In this document: in pieces, positions 36,277 to 45,573 of the stretch
How positions within the stretch are numbered: the first letter of the stretch is position 1
Layout of the letters: every line of letters begins with the position of its first letter
Source of the DNA: Myxococcus virescens
Lineage (GTDB): Bacteria; Myxococcota; Myxococcia; Myxococcales; Myxococcaceae
Length of the DNA: 64,000 bases
Reading direction: 5' to 3'
NCBI RefSeq assembly: GCF_900101905.1
Contig: NZ_FNAJ01000008.1
Location: 1 to 64,000 of the forward strand
The notes under the pieces: model-generated
Seen by the model: only the letters and a program-made list of their open reading frames with translations
What the model was told of the DNA's origin: nothing
Database searches by the model: none
Program-made: the position numbers and the translations under genes

Positions 36277-37203
36277 GTGCCCCTTTCGCCCGACCCCTAT
36301 TCCGCGCTTCGCCACGCGGCGAAGTACGTGCAGCAGTTCCGCCGCAAGACGTTCGTGGTGAAGCTCGGCGGCGCCATGCTCAGCGACCCGCGTCTGCGCC
36401 GCGCCGCCTGCGAGCAGATTGCCCTGCTGTGGACCTTCTCCATCCGCCCCGTCGTGGTTCACGGCGGCGGTCCGGAGCTGGACACGCTGTGTGACGCCCT
36501 CCACCTGCCGGTGGAGAAGGTGGCCGGCCGCCGCGTCACCTCCGCGCCCGTGCTGGACGCGGCGAAGATGGTGCTCGCGGGCAAGCTGCACACGGACCTG
36601 CTGGCGGACCTCCAGGCGGCGGGCGTGCCCGCAGTGGGCCTGAGCGGCGTGGACGCCGGCCTCATCAAGGCGCGCAAGCGCCCGCCCGTCATGGTGACGG
36701 AAGCCGGTGCCACCGAGGGCAAGCTGGTGGACTACGGCCTGGTGGGCGACATCGAGCAGGTGGACACCCGCGTGGTGGAGCACCTGCGCTCGGCCGACTA
36801 CGTGCCCGTCATCGCCCCCCTGTCGGGCGGCACGGACGGCGCCGTGTACAACACCAACGCGGACACCGTCGCCGCCGCGCTGGCGGTGGCGCTGTCCGCC
36901 GAGAAGCTCTTCTTCCTGGTCCAGGTTCCGGGCCTGCTGAAGAACGTGAGCGACCCGTCGTCGCTCGTCACGCTGGCCAACCTCACGGACCTGGCCACCA
37001 TGGAGAGCACCGGCGCCATCGCGGGCGGCATGAAGCCCAAGGCGCACGCCATCCGCCACGCGCTCGTGGGCGGCGTGGGCAGCGTGCACCTGGTCAGCGG
37101 CGTGCAGCCCAACGCGCTCCTGGAGGAGGTCTTCACCAACGAGGGCAGCGGGACCATGGTCGTGCGGGAGAACGCGCAGAAGCCCGCGGGGGCGGTGGGA
37201 TGA
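36277..37203 (+). CDS. argB: acetylglutamate kinase
   Basis: This enzyme phosphorylates N-acetylglutamate in the second step of arginine synthesis. The 308-residue protein has the N-terminal KLGGAM loop, PVVVHGGGPELDTL, VGLSGVDAGLIKARK, and VPVIAPLSGGTDGAVYNTNADT, all family landmarks; the C-terminal stretch carries STGAIAGGMKPKAHA. GTG start at 36277. Its last bases overlap the argE start as ATGA. The N-terminal 20 residues (PLSPDPYSALRHAAKYVQQF) resemble the mobile helix of arginine-sensitive hexameric NAGKs, so feedback inhibition by arginine is possible. Confidence 0.95.
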   Translation: MPLSPDPYSALRHAAKYVQQFRRKTFVVKLGGAMLSDPRLRRAACEQIALLWTFSIRPVVVHGGGPELDTLCDALHLPVEKVAGRRVTSAPVLDAAKMVLAGKLHTDLLADLQAAGVPAVGLSGVDAGLIKARKRPPVMVTEAGATEGKLVDYGLVGDIEQVDTRVVEHLRSADYVPVIAPLSGGTDGAVYNTNADTVAAALAVALSAEKLFFLVQVPGLLKNVSDPSSLVTLANLTDLATMESTGAIAGGMKPKAHAIRHALVGGVGSVHLVSGVQPNALLEEVFTNEGSGTMVVRENAQKPAGAVG

Positions 37204-38261
37204 CGGCGGCGGAGCTGCTCCAGGCGCTGGTGGCCATCCCCAGCGTGTCAGGTGACGAGGGCCGCATCGCGGACACCGTGTCCGGGTGGGCGGAAGGCTG
37301 GGGCGCGCGCGTCCAGCGGCAGGGCCACAACGTGTGGTTCTCCGTGGGGAGCGGGCCGCGCCGGCTGCTCGTCAACTCGCACCTGGACACGGTGAAGCCG
37401 TGCGCCGGGTGGACGTACGAGCCCCACGCGCCCGTGTGGCGCGAGGACCGCCTGTACGGCCTGGGCAGCAACGACGCCAAGGGGTGCGTGACGGGCATGC
37501 TGCTCGCCGCGCGGACCCTGCTGGCCGAAGGCGCGCCCACGGGCGCGGAAGTGGTGTTCGCGTTCACCGCGGAGGAAGAGACGGGAGGCCAGGGGCTGGG
37601 AACGCTGTTGCCCAAGCTGGGCCCGCTGGACGCCGCCATCGTCGGCGAGCCCACCAGCCTCAAGCCCTGCACCGCCCAGCGCGGCATGCTGCTGCTTCGC
37701 TGCACCGCGCACGGCAAGAGCGCGCACGTCGCGCACGCGCACGCCACGGAGGCCGTCAACGCCATCCACCTGGCCGCGACGGACATCGCGGTGCTGGCCG
37801 CGCTGCGCTTTCCGTCCCACCCGCTCCTGGGCGAGGCCCGGGCGCAGGTGACGCAGGTGTCGGGTGGCCTGGCGCGCAACCAGGTGCCGGACCAGTGCGA
37901 GTTCTTCGTGGACCTGCGCACCACGCCGGGCATGGAGCACGCGATGGTGGCCCGGCAGGTGGCGGGCGCGTTGAAGAGCGAAGTGAAGGTCCATTCGGAG
38001 CGCTACCTGCCGAAGGCGACGTCGGCGGAGCAGCCCATCGTCCGCGCGGCGGTGGCCGCGTCGGGCGCGCAGCCGGTGGGCTCCAGCACGGCGTCGGACT
38101 GGGCCTTCCTGGGGGACCTCCCCGCGGTGAAGGTGGGCCCTGGCGACACGCTGCGCAGCCACCTGGCGGACGAATTCATCACCCGGGCGGAGCTGGAAGC
38201 CGGCGCCGCCTTCTACACGCAACTGGTTCGGGGTTACTTCGAGGAGGTGGCTCGTGGCTGA
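37200..38261 (+). CDS. argE: N-acetylornithine/acetylcitrulline deacetylase (ArgE-type, M20)
   Basis: A 353-residue zinc amidohydrolase. Metal ligands are seen in LVNSHLDTV (His, Asp), GLGSNDAKGCV (Asp), FTAEEETGG (Glu pair), VGEPTSLKP and RSHLADEFI (His). In Xanthomonas-type operons this enzyme acts on N-acetylcitrulline after the acyl-transcarbamylase, and the position here, with argF', fits that order. It is coupled to argB (ATGA) and overlaps the GTG of argH. Similarity to LysK of the LysW system also exists, but no lysW gene is present. Confidence 0.88.
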   Translation: MTAAELLQALVAIPSVSGDEGRIADTVSGWAEGWGARVQRQGHNVWFSVGSGPRRLLVNSHLDTVKPCAGWTYEPHAPVWREDRLYGLGSNDAKGCVTGMLLAARTLLAEGAPTGAEVVFAFTAEEETGGQGLGTLLPKLGPLDAAIVGEPTSLKPCTAQRGMLLLRCTAHGKSAHVAHAHATEAVNAIHLAATDIAVLAALRFPSHPLLGEARAQVTQVSGGLARNQVPDQCEFFVDLRTTPGMEHAMVARQVAGALKSEVKVHSERYLPKATSAEQPIVRAAVAASGAQPVGSSTASDWAFLGDLPAVKVGPGDTLRSHLADEFITRAELEAGAAFYTQLVRGYFEEVARG

Positions 38262-39603
38262 CACGCTGTGGGGCAAGGGCCTTCCCCTGGACGCGGCCAT
38301 CCACCGCTTCACGGTGGGCAACGACCCGGTGGTGGACCTGGCGCTGGCGCCGCATGACGCGCTCGGCTCGGCCGCGCACGCGCGGATGCTGGCGCGCGTG
38401 GGCCTGCTGAAGGACGCGGAGGCCCAGGCCCTGGTGACGGCGCTCAAGGCGCTGCACGACGAGGCCCGCGCGGGCACGTTCGTCATCCGCCCCGAGCAGG
38501 AGGACGGCCACACCGCCCTGGAGGCGGCGCTGGTGGAGCGCGTGGGCGAGCCGGGCAAGCGCATCCACCTGGGGCGTTCTCGCAACGACCAGGTGCAGCT
38601 GGCCCTGCGCCTGCTGCTGCGTGAAGAAGTGCTCACGCTGGGCGCGCGGGCGGCGGAGCTGGCGGGGGCCTTCCTGGACTTCGCGCAGGCGCACAAGGAC
38701 GTGGCGCTGCCGGGCTACACGCACCTGCGCCGGGCCATGCCTTCCACCTTCGGTCTCTGGGGCATGGCGTTCGCGGAAGGGCTGCTGGAGGAGCTCGAGG
38801 CGCTGCGCGGCGTGTGGGCGCGGCTGGACCGCTGCCCGCTGGGCGCGGCGGCGGGCTTCGGCGTGCCGCTGCCCATCGACCGGGAGTACGTGGCGGCGCT
38901 ATTGGGTTTCTCGCGCGTGCAGCGCAGCCCCATCGACGTGCAGAACGGACGCGGCCGTCACGAGTCCGCGGTGCTGGGCTGGGCCTGCTCGGTGGCGGGC
39001 ACGCTGGAGAAGTGGCTGTGGGACGTGCAGCTCTACAGCATGGACGAGTTCGGCTTCCTCGGGCTGCCGGACGCGTACACCACGGGCTCGTCCATCATGC
39101 CGCAGAAGAAGAACCCGGACGTCGTGGAGCTGGCCCGGGGCCGCTGCCGCGAGCTGCGCGGGCTGGCGCATCAGGTGGAGGCCGTCGCGGGTGGACTGCC
39201 CTCCAGCTACCACCGCGACTTCCAACTGCTGAAGTCCCCCACCCTGACGGCGCTGGGCTCCACGCGGGAGCTGCTGGACGTGCTCACCCGGTTGGTGCCC
39301 GCGCTCCAGGTGAAGGCGGACGCGGCGGCGCGTGCCAGCGACGACACGCTGTACGCGGCGCACCACGCCTATGCGCTGGTGGCCCAGGGACAGGCCTTCC
39401 GTGACGCCTACAAGCAGGTGGGCCGCGAGCTGGTGGAAGGAACGTTCCGTCCAGACCGCGGCGCCCTGACGGCCACCCACCTGGGTGGCGCCGGCAACCT
39501 GGGCCTGCCCCAGGCCCGGGAAGAGCTGGCCGCCTCGCGCGCCTGGCTCGATGAGACGCACCGCCTGGTGGCCGATGCCGCCGGGCGCGTCTGGACGGTT
39601 TGA
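38254..39603 (+). CDS. argH: argininosuccinate lyase
   Basis: This enzyme cleaves argininosuccinate to arginine and fumarate. The 449-residue protein carries the fumarase-superfamily signature GSSIMPQKKNPDVVELARG, plus LGRSRNDQVQLALRLL and LPGYTHLRRAMP near the active site. The GTG start overlaps the argE stop by 8 bases. It precedes argG, which makes its substrate. Confidence 0.95.
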   Translation: MADTLWGKGLPLDAAIHRFTVGNDPVVDLALAPHDALGSAAHARMLARVGLLKDAEAQALVTALKALHDEARAGTFVIRPEQEDGHTALEAALVERVGEPGKRIHLGRSRNDQVQLALRLLLREEVLTLGARAAELAGAFLDFAQAHKDVALPGYTHLRRAMPSTFGLWGMAFAEGLLEELEALRGVWARLDRCPLGAAAGFGVPLPIDREYVAALLGFSRVQRSPIDVQNGRGRHESAVLGWACSVAGTLEKWLWDVQLYSMDEFGFLGLPDAYTTGSSIMPQKKNPDVVELARGRCRELRGLAHQVEAVAGGLPSSYHRDFQLLKSPTLTALGSTRELLDVLTRLVPALQVKADAAARASDDTLYAAHHAYALVAQGQAFRDAYKQVGRELVEGTFRPDRGALTATHLGGAGNLGLPQAREELAASRAWLDETHRLVADAAGRVWTV

Positions 39604-39628
39604 ACCGCATCCCCGCGAGGAGCGAATC

Positions 39629-40819
39629 ATGAGCAACAAGAAGAACGTAGTGCTGGCCTTCTCCGGCGGACTCGATACCGCATTCTGCGCCGTCTACCTG
39701 CGCGAGCAGGGCTACGACGTCACCACCGTCACGGTGGACACCGGCGGCTTCCCGCCCGAGCAGTTGGAGCGCATCGCCGCGCTGTCCAAGCAGCTGGGCG
39801 CGGTGGAGCACGTGACGGTGGACGCGCGCGAGACGCTCTTCCAGGGCTATCTGCGCTACCTCATCGCCGGCAACGTGCTGCGCGGCCAGGTCTACCCCCT
39901 GAGCGTGTCCGCGGAGCGCGCGTGCCAGGCGGCGGAGGTCGTCCGCGTGGCGCGCGAGAAGGGCACCCAGGCGCTGGCGCACGGCAGCACGGGCGCGGGC
40001 AACGACCAGGTGCGCTTCGACGTGGCCTTCCGCTCGCTGGCGCCGGAGCTGGAGCTGCTCACGCCCATCCGCACGCTGTCCCTGAGCCGGCAGCAGGAGC
40101 TGTCCTACCTGGCCGAGCGCGGCGTGCACATGCCGCCGAAGCTGGGCTCCTACTCCGTCAACGAGGGCATGTGGGGCACCTCCGTGGGCGGCGCCGAGAC
40201 GCTGGACTCCTGGAAGGCGCTGCCCGAGGCGGCCTTCCCCGGCGGCGAGCTGTCGCAGGACCTCAAGCCCCGTCCCCTCACGGTGTCCTTCGAGAAGGGC
40301 GTCCCGGTGGCGCTGGACGGCGAGAAGCTGGGCCCCGTGAAGCTGGTGGAGGCGCTCAACGCGCTGGGGCGCACCTACGGCATCGGCCGGGGCGTGCACC
40401 TGGGTGACACGATTCTGGGCATCAAGGGCCGCGTGGGCTTCGAGGCGCCGGCGGCGCACCTGCTCGTCACCGCGCACCGCGAGCTGGAGAAGCTGGTGCT
40501 CTCCGGCAAGCAGCTCTTCTGGAAGGAGTCGATGGGCAACCTCTACGGCTCGCTGCTGCACGAGGGGCACTTCTTCGACCCGCTGGTGAAGGACCTGGAG
40601 GCGTTCCTCACCTCGTCGCAGGAGCGCGTGACGGGTGACGTGCGGCTGGTGCTGCACCCGCGCACGCAGGTGGTGGAGGGCGTGCGTTCGCCGCACTCGC
40701 TGATGGACGCGAAGGTGGCGACGTACGGAGAGGCCAACGTGTTGTGGAACGGCTCGGAAGCCGCGGGCTTCGCCAAGCTGTACGGCGTCGCGCAGATGCT
40801 CTCGCATCGCGCGAAGTGA
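39629..40819 (+). CDS. argG: argininosuccinate synthase
   Basis: This enzyme joins citrulline and aspartate with ATP. The pyrophosphatase-type P-loop AFSGGLDTA is at residues 10-18; HGSTGAGNDQVRFD is the second landmark, with EGMWGTSVGG and KESMGNLYGSLLHEG later. The 396-residue length is typical. Start at ATG 39629 (GAGG upstream). 25 bases after argH and 7 before the P-loop gene. Confidence 0.95.
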   Translation: MSNKKNVVLAFSGGLDTAFCAVYLREQGYDVTTVTVDTGGFPPEQLERIAALSKQLGAVEHVTVDARETLFQGYLRYLIAGNVLRGQVYPLSVSAERACQAAEVVRVAREKGTQALAHGSTGAGNDQVRFDVAFRSLAPELELLTPIRTLSLSRQQELSYLAERGVHMPPKLGSYSVNEGMWGTSVGGAETLDSWKALPEAAFPGGELSQDLKPRPLTVSFEKGVPVALDGEKLGPVKLVEALNALGRTYGIGRGVHLGDTILGIKGRVGFEAPAAHLLVTAHRELEKLVLSGKQLFWKESMGNLYGSLLHEGHFFDPLVKDLEAFLTSSQERVTGDVRLVLHPRTQVVEGVRSPHSLMDAKVATYGEANVLWNGSEAAGFAKLYGVAQMLSHRAK

Positions 40820-40826
40820 GGGTGCC

Positions 40827-41888
40827 ATGAAGGTTTTCGTCGACAAGGTAGGCAGTGTCACCCGCAACCTCGGCCTGGGCCGGACCGTCCACCTCGCGTC
40901 CGAGGTGAAGGCCGAGGAGGGCGCGGTGGTGGCCGTGCGCATCCACGGAGAGAAGAGCACGTACAACCAGCTCGAGGACGTGCACGGGCGCCTGGTGACG
41001 CTGCACGCCGGTGACATCGTCGTGGGCGCGCTGGGTCACCGCAACGCGCTGCACGGCTATGAAGGCGTGGTGCCGGCGTCCGTCACCGTGGGCGAGCGGC
41101 TGCACGTGCTCAACATGGGCGGCGTCATCGGCAAGTGCACGTCGCACAACCACGGCGTGGGCCTGCCCTTCGAGGCGGAGGTGCTGGGCCAGGTGCTGGA
41201 GTTCCCGGAGCTGATGTCGCGCACCGGGCAGCCGGCGCACGTGTCCTCCGGCGCGCTGAAGGGCACGTCGTCGCCGGTGAAGTGCCCCGTCGTCTACGTG
41301 GTGGGCACCTGCATGAACTCGGGCAAGACGTTCGCCTCGGCGGCCATGGTGCGCAAGCTGGCACAGGCGGGCTTCCGCGTGGGCGGCGCCAAGCTGACGG
41401 GGGTGTCGCTGATGCGCGACACGCTGAGCATGCAGGACTCCGGCGCGGACGTGGTGATGGACTTCACGGACGCGGGCATCGTCTGCACGGGGCCTCGCAC
41501 GGGCGCGCGCGTGGCGCGGGTGCTCTTCTCCGAGCTGGCGGCGGAGAACGTGGACGTCATCGTCGCGGAGACGGGCGACGGCATCATGGGCGAGTACGGC
41601 GTGCAGGGCATCCTCGCGGACCCGGAGCTCAAGAGCCTGGCGGGGGCGTGGGTGCTGTGCGCCAACGACCCGGTGGGCGCGTCCGGCGGCGTGCGCCACC
41701 TGCGCGAGGCGTACGGCATCGAAGTGGACGTGGTGGCCGGACCGGCCACGGACAACGCCGTGGGCGTGCGCTTCGTGGAGCAGGTGGTGGGCATCCCCGC
41801 TCGCAACGCCCGCGCGGACGCGGCGGCGCTGGGCGGACTCATCCTGGAAAAAATCGCCCCCAAGCTGGGCGCGGGGAGGAAGTCATGA
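40827..41888 (+). CDS. P-loop protein of unknown role in the arginine operon
   Basis: I cannot assign this 353-residue protein. Residues 1-150 are a beta-rich region of no known fold to me (VDKVGSVTRNLGLGRTVHLA at the start; VVGALGHRNALHGYEGVVPA). Residues 155-330 form an NTPase-like domain: Walker A VVGTCMNSGKT (G160-T168), then GAKLTG, DSGADVVMDFTDAG, VIVAETGDGIMGEYGVQG and VLCANDPVGASGGV, an order recalling DUF1611 and dethiobiotin-synthase-like proteins. It is encoded between argG and argC with a 7-base gap and a 4-base overlap, so it is surely co-translated with arginine genes. No enzyme step of the pathway is obviously assigned to it. Confidence 0.7.
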   Translation: MKVFVDKVGSVTRNLGLGRTVHLASEVKAEEGAVVAVRIHGEKSTYNQLEDVHGRLVTLHAGDIVVGALGHRNALHGYEGVVPASVTVGERLHVLNMGGVIGKCTSHNHGVGLPFEAEVLGQVLEFPELMSRTGQPAHVSSGALKGTSSPVKCPVVYVVGTCMNSGKTFASAAMVRKLAQAGFRVGGAKLTGVSLMRDTLSMQDSGADVVMDFTDAGIVCTGPRTGARVARVLFSELAAENVDVIVAETGDGIMGEYGVQGILADPELKSLAGAWVLCANDPVGASGGVRHLREAYGIEVDVVAGPATDNAVGVRFVEQVVGIPARNARADAAALGGLILEKIAPKLGAGRKS

Positions 41889-42952
41889 CGCAGGTCAACA
41901 TCTACATCCTGGGTGCCTCCGGCTTCGGCGGCGGCGAGCTCTTGCGCATCCTCTCCGGCCACCCCGCGGTGGGCAGCATCCGCGCGGTGTCGCGGCACCA
42001 CGCCGGCGAGCCCATCCACAAGGTGCACCCGCACCTGCGCGGACTGGTGGAAGGCCGCTTCGAGGGCGAGCCCGACTGGAAGTGGCTGGCGGACTGCGAG
42101 CAGCCCGTCGTCTTCAGCGCGCTGGGCCACGGCGACCTGGCCAAGCAGTTCGCGGGCCTGGAGAAGCAGTGGGCGGAGGTCGGCATCGCCGAGCGCCTGC
42201 TGCTGGTGGACCTGTCCTCCGACTTCCGGCTGGACCACCCGGGCCGCTACGCGGGCGCGTACGGCCGGCCCCACCCGTCCCCGGAGCTGCTGGGCACCTT
42301 CACCTACGGCCTCACCGAGTGGAAGCGCGACGCGGTGAAGACGGCGAAGCGCATCGCCAACCCGGGCTGCTTCGCCACGGCGGTGCAGCTGGCGCTCCTG
42401 CCCATCGCCTCCACGCCGGGCTTGGGGCTGCTCGCGGTGTCCGGCGTCACGGGCTCGTCCGGCTCCGGCTCGCTGCCCGGTGAGGGCACGCACCACCCGA
42501 CGCGCGCGCAAGACTTCCGCGCGTACAAGCCGCTGGAGCACCAGCACGAGGCCGAGGTGGAGGTCATGCTGGTGGCCCACGGCGCGCAGCGGCACCGGCT
42601 GGCCTTCGTCCCGCACTCGGCGCCCATGGTGCGCGGCATCTTCGCCACCGTGCAGTTCGAGTGGCCGGAGCACGGCGGCGCCGTGGTGACGGCGTCGCTG
42701 ATGGAGCGCTACCGCCGCTACTACGAGGGCTCGAAGTTCGTGCGCATCGTCGAGGGCACGCCGCGCATCGCCGCGGTGGCCGGCAGCAACTTCTGCGACA
42801 TCGCGGTGGCCACCAAGGGCCGCTCGGTGGCCGTGATGGCGGCGCTCGACAACCTGGTGAAGGGCATGGCCGGCCAGGCGGTGCAGAACTTCAACGTCGC
42901 ACTGGGGCTGCCGGAAGACACGGCGCTGCGCCAGGCCGCCTGCTACCCGTAG
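41885..42952 (+). CDS. argC: N-acetyl-gamma-glutamyl-phosphate reductase
   Basis: This NADPH enzyme reduces acetylglutamyl phosphate to the semialdehyde. The Rossmann start is IYILGASGFGGGELLRIL, the catalytic Cys (about residue 162) is in IANPGCFATAVQLAL, and SGVTGSSGSGSLPGEGTHHP is the following conserved loop; FVPHSAPMVRGIFATV is a further landmark. The 355-residue length is normal. It is last in the arginine operon, overlapping the P-loop gene by ATGA. Its 3' end overlaps the convergent TVP38 gene by 62 bases. Confidence 0.95.
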   Translation: MTQVNIYILGASGFGGGELLRILSGHPAVGSIRAVSRHHAGEPIHKVHPHLRGLVEGRFEGEPDWKWLADCEQPVVFSALGHGDLAKQFAGLEKQWAEVGIAERLLLVDLSSDFRLDHPGRYAGAYGRPHPSPELLGTFTYGLTEWKRDAVKTAKRIANPGCFATAVQLALLPIASTPGLGLLAVSGVTGSSGSGSLPGEGTHHPTRAQDFRAYKPLEHQHEAEVEVMLVAHGAQRHRLAFVPHSAPMVRGIFATVQFEWPEHGGAVVTASLMERYRRYYEGSKFVRIVEGTPRIAAVAGSNFCDIAVATKGRSVAVMAALDNLVKGMAGQAVQNFNVALGLPEDTALRQAACYP

Positions 42953-43691
42953 GCCGCACGTCCCTGGGGCCTGGGCGCACGCGTCCAGGCCCTCCGCTCG
43001 CAACGGCCGCCTCCTTCGCGAGCAACTCCCGCATCAGCTTACGCCCCAGGACGAGCCCCAGCAGCAGGCTCACCACCATGCCGGTGGCGGACACGGCCGT
43101 CATCCACGTCTTCCCCTGCCCCAGCGAGCTGCCAAAGAGCGCCGTCAGCAGCGTCCCGGGGAGGGTGCCCACCACCGCGCCCAGCGCCAGCGGCGCGTAG
43201 CGGGCGCCTGACGCGGACGCCGTCGCCAGCATCACATCCGCCGGAATCACTGAATTGATGCAGGCCAGGAAGCCGAGCTGGAAGCCATGCTCGCGCGCCG
43301 CGCGCTCGAACACCGGGTGCTTGTCCCCGGCCAGCCGCCGCATGGGCTTGCGGCCCAGCCTGCGCGCCAGCAAGTGGATGAGGCCCGAGGCCAGCAGCGT
43401 CCCGACGAGCGCGTAGGCCGTGCCCGCAGCCATACCGAAGAGGATGCCGCCCACCGCCGTGAAGAGCTGCCCGGGCAGCAGCGTCACCGGGCGCACCGCG
43501 AGGAGCAGGATGAAGGCCAAGGGCGCCAGCGCCCCCAGGGGCCTCAGCCAGCCCGACAGCGTCTGCTGATCCAGGTATTGCGGCCCCAGCAGCCGCAGCC
43601 CCACGAGCAGGCCGACGGAGATGCAGAGCGGTCCGATGAGCTTGAGGCCCGCGCTCAGCCGTCCTCCCTTGGAGCGAGGGTGCTTGGACAT
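42891..43691 (-). CDS. TVP38/TMEM64 family membrane protein
   Basis: A 266-residue protein with about six hydrophobic segments of the TVP38/TMEM64 (DedA-related) family. Landmarks: RPVTLLPGQLFTAVGGILFG, the G-R-K region after a helix, and LINSVIPAD-type (ACINSVIPADVMLATASASG) with AVVGTLPGTLLTALFG, the family GTLPG motif. Its role is unknown; the family is thought to move lipids or small solutes. The last 25 codons overlap the end of argC on the opposite strand, and this tail (GGPGRVRPGPRDVRPTGSRR) is not conserved-looking. Confidence 0.85.
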   Translation of the reverse strand: MSKHPRSKGGRLSAGLKLIGPLCISVGLLVGLRLLGPQYLDQQTLSGWLRPLGALAPLAFILLLAVRPVTLLPGQLFTAVGGILFGMAAGTAYALVGTLLASGLIHLLARRLGRKPMRRLAGDKHPVFERAAREHGFQLGFLACINSVIPADVMLATASASGARYAPLALGAVVGTLPGTLLTALFGSSLGQGKTWMTAVSATGMVVSLLLGLVLGRKLMRELLAKEAAVASGGPGRVRPGPRDVRPTGSRRPGAAPCLPAAPVRR

Positions 43692-43877
43692 GGCTCAAAG
43701 CTGGGAAGCCCCACGCGGGAAGGCAAGAGCAGCCAGGCGAGAGATGACACCTTGCATTCCGCCTCACCCTGGCAATTTGCGATGCCCTCCGTGCGAGCAA
43801 GAACAACATCGAGTGCGTCTCTGTCCAGCTCAACTGCGCTATCGTCCCGCGCTTTGAGCCAAAACAGGTAAGGACGA

Positions 43878-45488
43878 ATGCATTTCGAGTTGGCCTTCGT
43901 ACTGATTTTCGCCATCGCGACCGCCGTGGCCATCGCCGCGCGGTACTTCAAAATCCCCTATACGGTTGCCCTGGTCGTCGCGGGCCTGCTGTTGGGTACG
44001 TTCAAGGCGTTCGAGCCGCCGCACCTCACGAAGGAGCTGCTCTTCGCCATCATCCTCCCAGGTCTGCTGTTCGAAGCGGCCTTCCACGTCGAGTTCCGCA
44101 AGTTCTGGAAGAACAAGATGGCCATCCACGCCCTGGCCATTCCAGGGCTCCTGGCCTCCGCGGGGCTCACGGCCTTCATCCTCACGCGCGTGGTGGATGG
44201 GTTGGACTTCGTCCATGGCTTCGGGATGCTGTCCGCGCTGGTGTTCGCGTCCGTCATCGTGTCCACGGACCCCATCGCCGTGGTGGCGCTCTTCAAGTCG
44301 CTGGGCGCGCCCAAGCGGCTGCTCATCCTGGTGGAGGGAGAGAGCCTGCTGAACGACGGTTCCGCCGTCGTGCTCTTCACGCTCATCGTCGCGGTCGCCA
44401 CGGGTGGCCAGTTCACGGTGGGCGGCGCCATGTTCGACTTCATCAAGGTCTTCGGCATGGGCGTGCTGATGGGCAGCGCGGTGGGCTTCGCCGTCGCGCA
44501 GATCATCAAGCGCGTGGACGACGCCATGGTGGAAATCACCCTCACGGTCATCGCGGCGTACGGCTCGTTCGTGCTCGCCGAGCACTTCCACTACTCGGGC
44601 GTCATCGCGTCGGTGGTGGCCGGCATGCTGTGCGGCAACTGGGCCACGCACGAGGGCATGAGCCCCGCCACCCGCATCGCGGTGGAGAGCTTCTGGGAGT
44701 ACCTGGCGTTCGCGCTCAACTCCGTGGTGTTCCTCCTCATCGGCCTGGAGGTGCAGCTCTCCTCGCTGCTGGCCTCGTGGAAGCCCATCCTCGCCGCCTA
44801 TGTGGCGGTGATGGTGGCCCGCGCCGTGGTCGTCTACGGCGTGTCCGCGCTGCTCCGCTTCACCAAGGAGAAGATGCCGTGGACCTGGAGCGCGGTGCTC
44901 ACCTGGAGCGGCCTGCGTGGCGCCATCTCCATGGTGCTGGTGCTCGGTCTTCCCACGGACTTCCCGCACCGCGAGCTGCTGGTGAACATGACGTTCGGCG
45001 TGGTGGTCCTCTCCATCATCTTCCAGGGCCTCACCATGGCGCCGCTGCTGCGCAAGCTGCGCATCACCGGCCTCAAGGACGCGTTCCAGGAGCAGTACGA
45101 GCTGGCCCGCGGCCGCCTGGGCGCCATCCACGCAGCGCAGGCCGCGCTGGAGGGCATGCGCCGCGCCCGGGAGATTCCGGGGGATGTGGTGACGCAGCTG
45201 GAGAAGGACTACCAGGAGAAGGAAGTCGTCGCGGAGAAGGAGCTGACGGCGCTGAAGCAGCAGTCGATGCGCTTCCACGAGGAGGAGCACCAGGAAGCGG
45301 TCCGCCGCGTGCTCATCGTGGAGAAGGCGGCGCTGCTCAAGGCCTATCAGTCCGCCACCATTGGCAAGGAGGCCTTCGCACGGCTGACGGCGGATCTGGA
45401 TGAGCGCATCGCCGCAGCGGACGCCGCGGAGAACCACGTGCCGCCAGAGGGTGAGACTCCGCCCGTGGCCAGCGCCGCGAGCGCCTGA
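43878..45488 (+). CDS. CPA1 family Na+/H+ antiporter (NhaP-like)
   Basis: A 536-residue transporter with 12 predicted helices, exchanging sodium or potassium for protons. The ion-binding helix ASVIVSTDPIAVVALFKSLG contains the TDPIA motif, and GESLLNDGSAVVLF is the ND motif of electroneutral CPA1 antiporters; WSGLRGAISMVLVLGLP is another signature. After about residue 405 comes a cytosolic helical domain with Q, E and K heptads (LEKDYQEKEVVAEKELTALK), likely a coiled coil regulating activity. Start at ATG 43878. Confidence 0.9.
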   Translation: MHFELAFVLIFAIATAVAIAARYFKIPYTVALVVAGLLLGTFKAFEPPHLTKELLFAIILPGLLFEAAFHVEFRKFWKNKMAIHALAIPGLLASAGLTAFILTRVVDGLDFVHGFGMLSALVFASVIVSTDPIAVVALFKSLGAPKRLLILVEGESLLNDGSAVVLFTLIVAVATGGQFTVGGAMFDFIKVFGMGVLMGSAVGFAVAQIIKRVDDAMVEITLTVIAAYGSFVLAEHFHYSGVIASVVAGMLCGNWATHEGMSPATRIAVESFWEYLAFALNSVVFLLIGLEVQLSSLLASWKPILAAYVAVMVARAVVVYGVSALLRFTKEKMPWTWSAVLTWSGLRGAISMVLVLGLPTDFPHRELLVNMTFGVVVLSIIFQGLTMAPLLRKLRITGLKDAFQEQYELARGRLGAIHAAQAALEGMRRAREIPGDVVTQLEKDYQEKEVVAEKELTALKQQSMRFHEEEHQEAVRRVLIVEKAALLKAYQSATIGKEAFARLTADLDERIAAADAAENHVPPEGETPPVASAASA

Positions 45489-45508
45489 GTCATCCGGGCA
45501 CGGCACAT

Positions 45509-45534
45509 CCGCCTGAGGACATTCAGGCGGGTTT
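45509..45534 (+). terminator. intrinsic terminator after the antiporter gene
   Basis: ccgcctga / tcaggcgg form a perfect 8-bp stem with a ggacat loop, followed by gttt. 20 bases after the stop. Confidence 0.7.
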
Positions 45535-45573
45535 GCCGTGCCTGCTGCGTCTGGGCCTCCTAGACTCTCGTGT

